Positions 60,598-64,000 of a DNA stretch of 64,000 nucleotides are shown here, in pieces. The position numbers and the translations under genes are program-made. Each line of letters begins with the position of its first letter. Positions within the stretch are counted from its first letter, which is position 1. Origin of the DNA: Myrica gale (lineage: Eukaryota; Streptophyta; Magnoliopsida; Fagales; Myricaceae); NCBI GenBank assembly GCA_963930655.1, contig OZ005618.1, forward strand, positions 8,206,001 to 8,270,000, in the 5' to 3' direction. The notes below the pieces were generated by a model. It was not told where the DNA came from. It saw only the letters and a list, made by a program, of their open reading frames with translations, and did not search any database.

Positions 60598-60975
60598 ATG
60601 TTAGTTTCTAAAAATATTCTAGAACACAGTATATGCAACAAAATTCGCAAAATTAACATAAAAAATTTCAAAAAAATCTACACAAACACCAATAACTTTT
60701 AAATAAACTTCAACAATTTTTCACACAAACTCTAATATTTTTATTTTAAAAAATTATAACAAATCTTCTCTCATACTTTTTCACCAAATTTCAATATTTT
60801 TTCTTAAAAAATTACATAAAATCATATCTCTGCACCTTTTTACAAACTCCAATAAAAATTAAATATCTTTCAAATTTTTTTACTAATTTTTACACAAAAA
60901 CTCATAAAACTCTAATATGCATAAATATTCACAATTCTATAAAAAAAAATCTTAAAGTTATTTGAATTCTTTATA
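60598..60975. repeat. AT-rich MITE-family remnant
   Basis: It closely resembles 8561-8890, with shared phrases such as TTTTTCACACAAACTCTAAT, CACCTTTTTACAAACTCCAA and AAAATTAAATATCTTTC in the same order. The left end has TGTTAGTTTCTAAAAATATT, comparable with TGTTCGTTTGAAAAAATATT in the other copy. Target duplication is not resolved. Confidence 0.5.
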
Positions 60976-63016
60976 AACCCAACATCCAAATTATGTTGGG
61001 CCAGTTTTGAGACAAGGAATTAACATGTAAACATCAATTTTGAACTAGTAGAGACTTATGGTCTCCTGGCCGTTAGCTGTTAGATATCCTTGTCAATTCA
61101 TTGAAGTAATTTGCAATTAAAGATGTAATCTCATCGTCGACCGACACATCGACAGACAAAGATGTATCATTATTAGGTTGAAGTTACTTCCACTTAACGA
61201 GGGAGATCAGACATCTGTTGGATTTTACCAACATGGGGGGATTGCTTGTTGTTGAGGGAAGAAAAAACATATGATGGGCACGCTTTTAGACTTAGTGGCG
61301 TTTTATCCATGTAGCTGTAACGACCAGCAATTGTTTTTGGTTACCCAACTTGCCAAATATAAATGATTGTGATTTTGCATTGAATTTTGTGGAATTCCCT
61401 TCCATGCATGCCTTCCTGCAGCTCCTCATGTTCTTCAGCATCACACTCAAATGGGACTTTTAATAGACTTGTATATACGTGTCATCCATCTATATTTTAA
61501 AAAAAAACATAATTGATAAATAAAATACACAATTCAGATGATGCCACCTATGCATATGGTCGGTTGAAAATCTGATTTGAGTGTGGTGTATATCATTACT
61601 CTCTTCCGCATAACTTTTTTATGAGTACGTAAGATCTGTGAATCGCAAGCTTCCAACCCTACTTATCACTATAGTTTTGTAATTTGTTAGTAACAAGCCT
61701 CCCTCTCTAAACGTAGGGTGATATTAGAAAAGTAGAAATTTTAAGAATTTCAAGCATGTAATAGAAAATTTTACAAGTTTTGACTTTTCATGGGCTAGGT
61801 ATGTATGTAAAAAGTTTGTGAAAAAAGTTAAGAATGTTTGATTGTAAAATTATTTTTATTGGAGTTTGTTAAAAAGTAAAGAGAGAAGATTTTATGAAAT
61901 TTGTTTTAATGAAAAGATAATGGAGTTACATGCAAATAATTCTTTGGGGCCACTTCCACTGTAAAACTGGATTTATCTGACATGTGTGATTTGAGAATGA
62001 TGCACTGCCCGAGATTTACCGTGGTGTTGAACCTAACTTGTGCGTGTATTGGCCTAGGTCCATCTGAGCTCGATACGAATATATAGGTGCCCAGATTTTT
62101 CTCGTTACCCAAAAAGAAAAAGTAACAGGAGTATGTTAACGAATAAGGAGAGAAAATTGATAGTATTTTTTATTATAAAAAAAATATTGAAGCTGATAGG
62201 AAAATGAGCTGAAATTTGTTTGTAAAAATTTTAAACTTTTTAAAAAAAATTTCAAATCCAAACCAAACAACATACGGTTTTATTTTCAGTTCTCGAAGCT
62301 TTTAGTCAATAGCCCAACATTCAACATTCAAATTTCTCCAAAGCAAAGTGGACTGTTTCCCTCACATTGAATGAAGACTTCTGTATCTCCTTTGATCTTA
62401 ATGTATTTAATTCTGCTGCTATAATATGCTTGAGCCTTTAAAAACTCAGCCAAGAGACAAAGAATCAATAAAACACACACATGAGATTATATTATTCTCC
62501 ACCTTCCAAAAAAAGCAAATTATATTATTTTCATGACTAAAAAAATGGATATCCAATATTAGTCCTAAGAATGAGTCTTTTAATTATTATTTTTATTGGA
62601 TAACAAGGGGATCTCTTTGCACACCCTCACATGACCAATATTATTATCATTAGATACGTATCAAACTAACCGGAGGGGCCAGAGTCGAGGTGGTCTTTTC
62701 TCTAATTTTGTTTTTTTTTTGGGGTTGAAATTTTCTCTAATCTTTTATCTTTATACGTACCACCGCCCCCTGTGATCTCTGTCTCTGCAGAGTGCAATCA
62801 CGCCCTGCACTCACCCCCGTGATCCGCCCTCTGGCCCCACAACACGACAAAATGGGCCTTATTGGGCTTTCCACTACCGAAGCAACCGGCGAAACGACAA
62901 AAACTAAAAACGAATAAAACTGTTTTCTTTCTACAAAAAGCCGCCTAATTTTCAAATGCTTAATTCTTCCACATTCTCCAAATGCCGGTTATTTTCGATC
63001 GCTCACCACTCACCAG
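60976..63016. other. Spacer upstream of the kinase gene
   Basis: No gene is seen. Short AT-rich repeat remnants occur at about 61700-61920 and 62160-62270 (AAACTTTTTAAAAAAAATTT, CCAAACCAAACAAC). The last 300 bases become GC-richer, as expected of a promoter. Confidence 0.35.
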
Positions 63017-63033
63017 CCCCCCCCCCCCCCCCC
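63017..63033. repeat. Poly-C run of 17
   Basis: Seventeen consecutive C lie about 18 bp upstream of the kinase TATA box. Length may vary between individuals or be misread. Confidence 0.9.
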
Positions 63034-63050
63034 TCTTTTGACTCCGTCTG

Positions 63051-63057
63051 TATAAAA
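63051..63057 (+). promoter_or_regulatory. TATA box of the receptor-like cytoplasmic kinase gene
   Basis: TATAAAA lies 67 bp upstream of the start codon, giving a short predicted 5' UTR of about 35 nt. Confidence 0.65.
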
Positions 63058-63117
63058 CTCTGCAATTCGTTAAGTTAGTTTGATTTTGAAAGTGGAGGAG
63101 GAAGGAGGAGAGAACCA

Positions 63118-63522
63118 ATGAAGTGCTTCCACTTCACCAACGGGGAGAGACGGGACGACGGGGGCAGCGTCGTTCAGAGAGCGTCGTCCAAGGTATCGTG
63201 GGCGCGTTCCCTCAGCGTGGCCTCCTCCGCGAGCACGGTCGACACCAGGCGCTCGGAGTTCGACTGTTCTGACCACAGGGATTTCTCCGACTCACTCGGG
63301 TTCCTCGAATTCCTGAGTCATCGCCGCGCCAACGATCTTCGCGTCTTCACCTTCTCCGAGCTCAAATCAGCTACCAGAGGGTTCAGCAGGGGGTTGCTGA
63401 TTGGGGAGGGAGGTTTTGGGTGCGTGTACAGAGGGGTTGTCAGGGTTCCTCGGGACTGGACTGACGCTCCTGATTCAAGGATGGAGGTTGCCATCAAGCA
63501 GTTGAATCGTAATGGTTTCCAG
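63118..63522 (+). CDS. Receptor-like cytoplasmic kinase (RLCK-VII, PBL/PCRK-like), first exon only
   Basis: The first exon encodes 135 residues and the gene continues beyond the window. It starts MKCFHFTNGERRD, the MKCF opening typical of the PCRK/PBL19-20 branch rather than the myristoylated BIK1-type start. A Ser-rich variable region follows, then LRVFTFSELKSATRGFS, the glycine loop IGEGGFGCVYRG and the ATP-binding lysine in VAIKQLN. These kinases relay signals from pattern-recognition receptors to MAP kinases and calcium responses. Family exon 1 usually ends at a conserved Gln before GHKEW, here NGFQ. At that point the intron would start with GC rather than GT (CAG|GCATGC). Reading through would add 30 codons with no kinase character. 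The next exon was not found before 64000. Confidence 0.85.
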
Positions 63523-64000
63523 GCATGCCCTTTCTTCCTTTTTATACATGGTGTATGCATTCATCCCTACATGTTTAAGACATTTATGCCAATGATCCTT
63601 TATTGTAATGTGTGAGCAAATTAGTTTGGTTCGTTGTTGGTGCATGTTTTGGTTACTTGAGAATATCAATCAACAATGATGGACATGGAAAGAGAATGGG
63701 AGGCAGAATTGGATTGTGAAGTTTTGCTTTCAGATGATCAGTTAGTTCAATTTACTGTGATACGGAGGACGTAGATTTTCTACTACTTCAGGAAGTGTAC
63801 GAATTATGCCTTGACTGAGTTATAAACGCAACCGATCACTGGGTTGGCTCTCGGATTGAGATCCTCTCTACCTCATGTATCCTGCAATATTTCATACTTG
63901 CTGAATCGCTCTCTCTCAAAATTGGACAATCCACTTTGGGCAGAAAGTTTGGGAGGATTCTAATCCTTGCAGCTCTGTTTAATATGTGACCTGTTTCATC

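Overview
The window looks like nuclear DNA of a flowering plant, probably a woody eudicot, though the species cannot be named from sequence alone. The evidence is AT-rich spacers, GT-AG introns, plant-only gene families (alpha-expansin, FPF1, DCD-domain, RLCK-VII kinase, FDM/IDN2 coiled coil) and dense plant-type transposon remains (hAT, MULE and Tourist-like MITEs, L1-type LINE, Tnt1/Tork-type Copia). There is no operon, CRISPR array, rRNA or convincing tRNA gene. No new biological system is evident. The most informative parts are the datable nested transposons, the hAT elements with exact target duplications, and a gene fragment reduced to its coiled coil.

Layout, left to right. 1-4.4 kb: a hAT element with decayed 8-bp duplications, then foldback and MITE remains. 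4.5-8.4 kb (+): a complete six-exon rhomboid protease gene (392 aa). 8.5-13.3 kb: AT-rich repeats, a long hairpin and an LTR-like fragment. 13.3-14.2 kb: a second hAT element sharing termini with the first, with an exact 8-bp duplication. 14.6-23.5 kb (+): a DCD-domain gene (637 aa) with several coding minisatellites and a 4.2-kb intron carrying a MULE-type MITE. 23.5-33 kb: mostly empty spacer with two adjacent MITEs near 32 kb. 33-35.8 kb (+): a three-exon alpha-expansin (258 aa). 36-39.6 kb: tandem and inverted repeats. 39.7-40.5 kb (-): intact exons of an FDM/IDN2-type coiled coil with no XS or XH domain seen. 45.3-45.7 kb (+): a single-exon FPF1-like gene. 47.3 kb: a Tourist-like MITE. 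48.4-56.1 kb: a decayed LINE split by a complete but defective Copia element with a TGAAC target duplication. 57.7-59.8 kb: a 2,059-bp hAT element with an exact 8-bp duplication and exon-like cargo. 63.1 kb to the edge (+): the first exon of an RLCK-VII kinase.

The host genes act independently: membrane proteolysis, stress/cell-death signalling, wall loosening, flowering/growth and immune signalling. They share no evident pathway. Splice sites and reading frames were worked out by hand from the sequence. Repeat relationships were judged by eye without alignment software.
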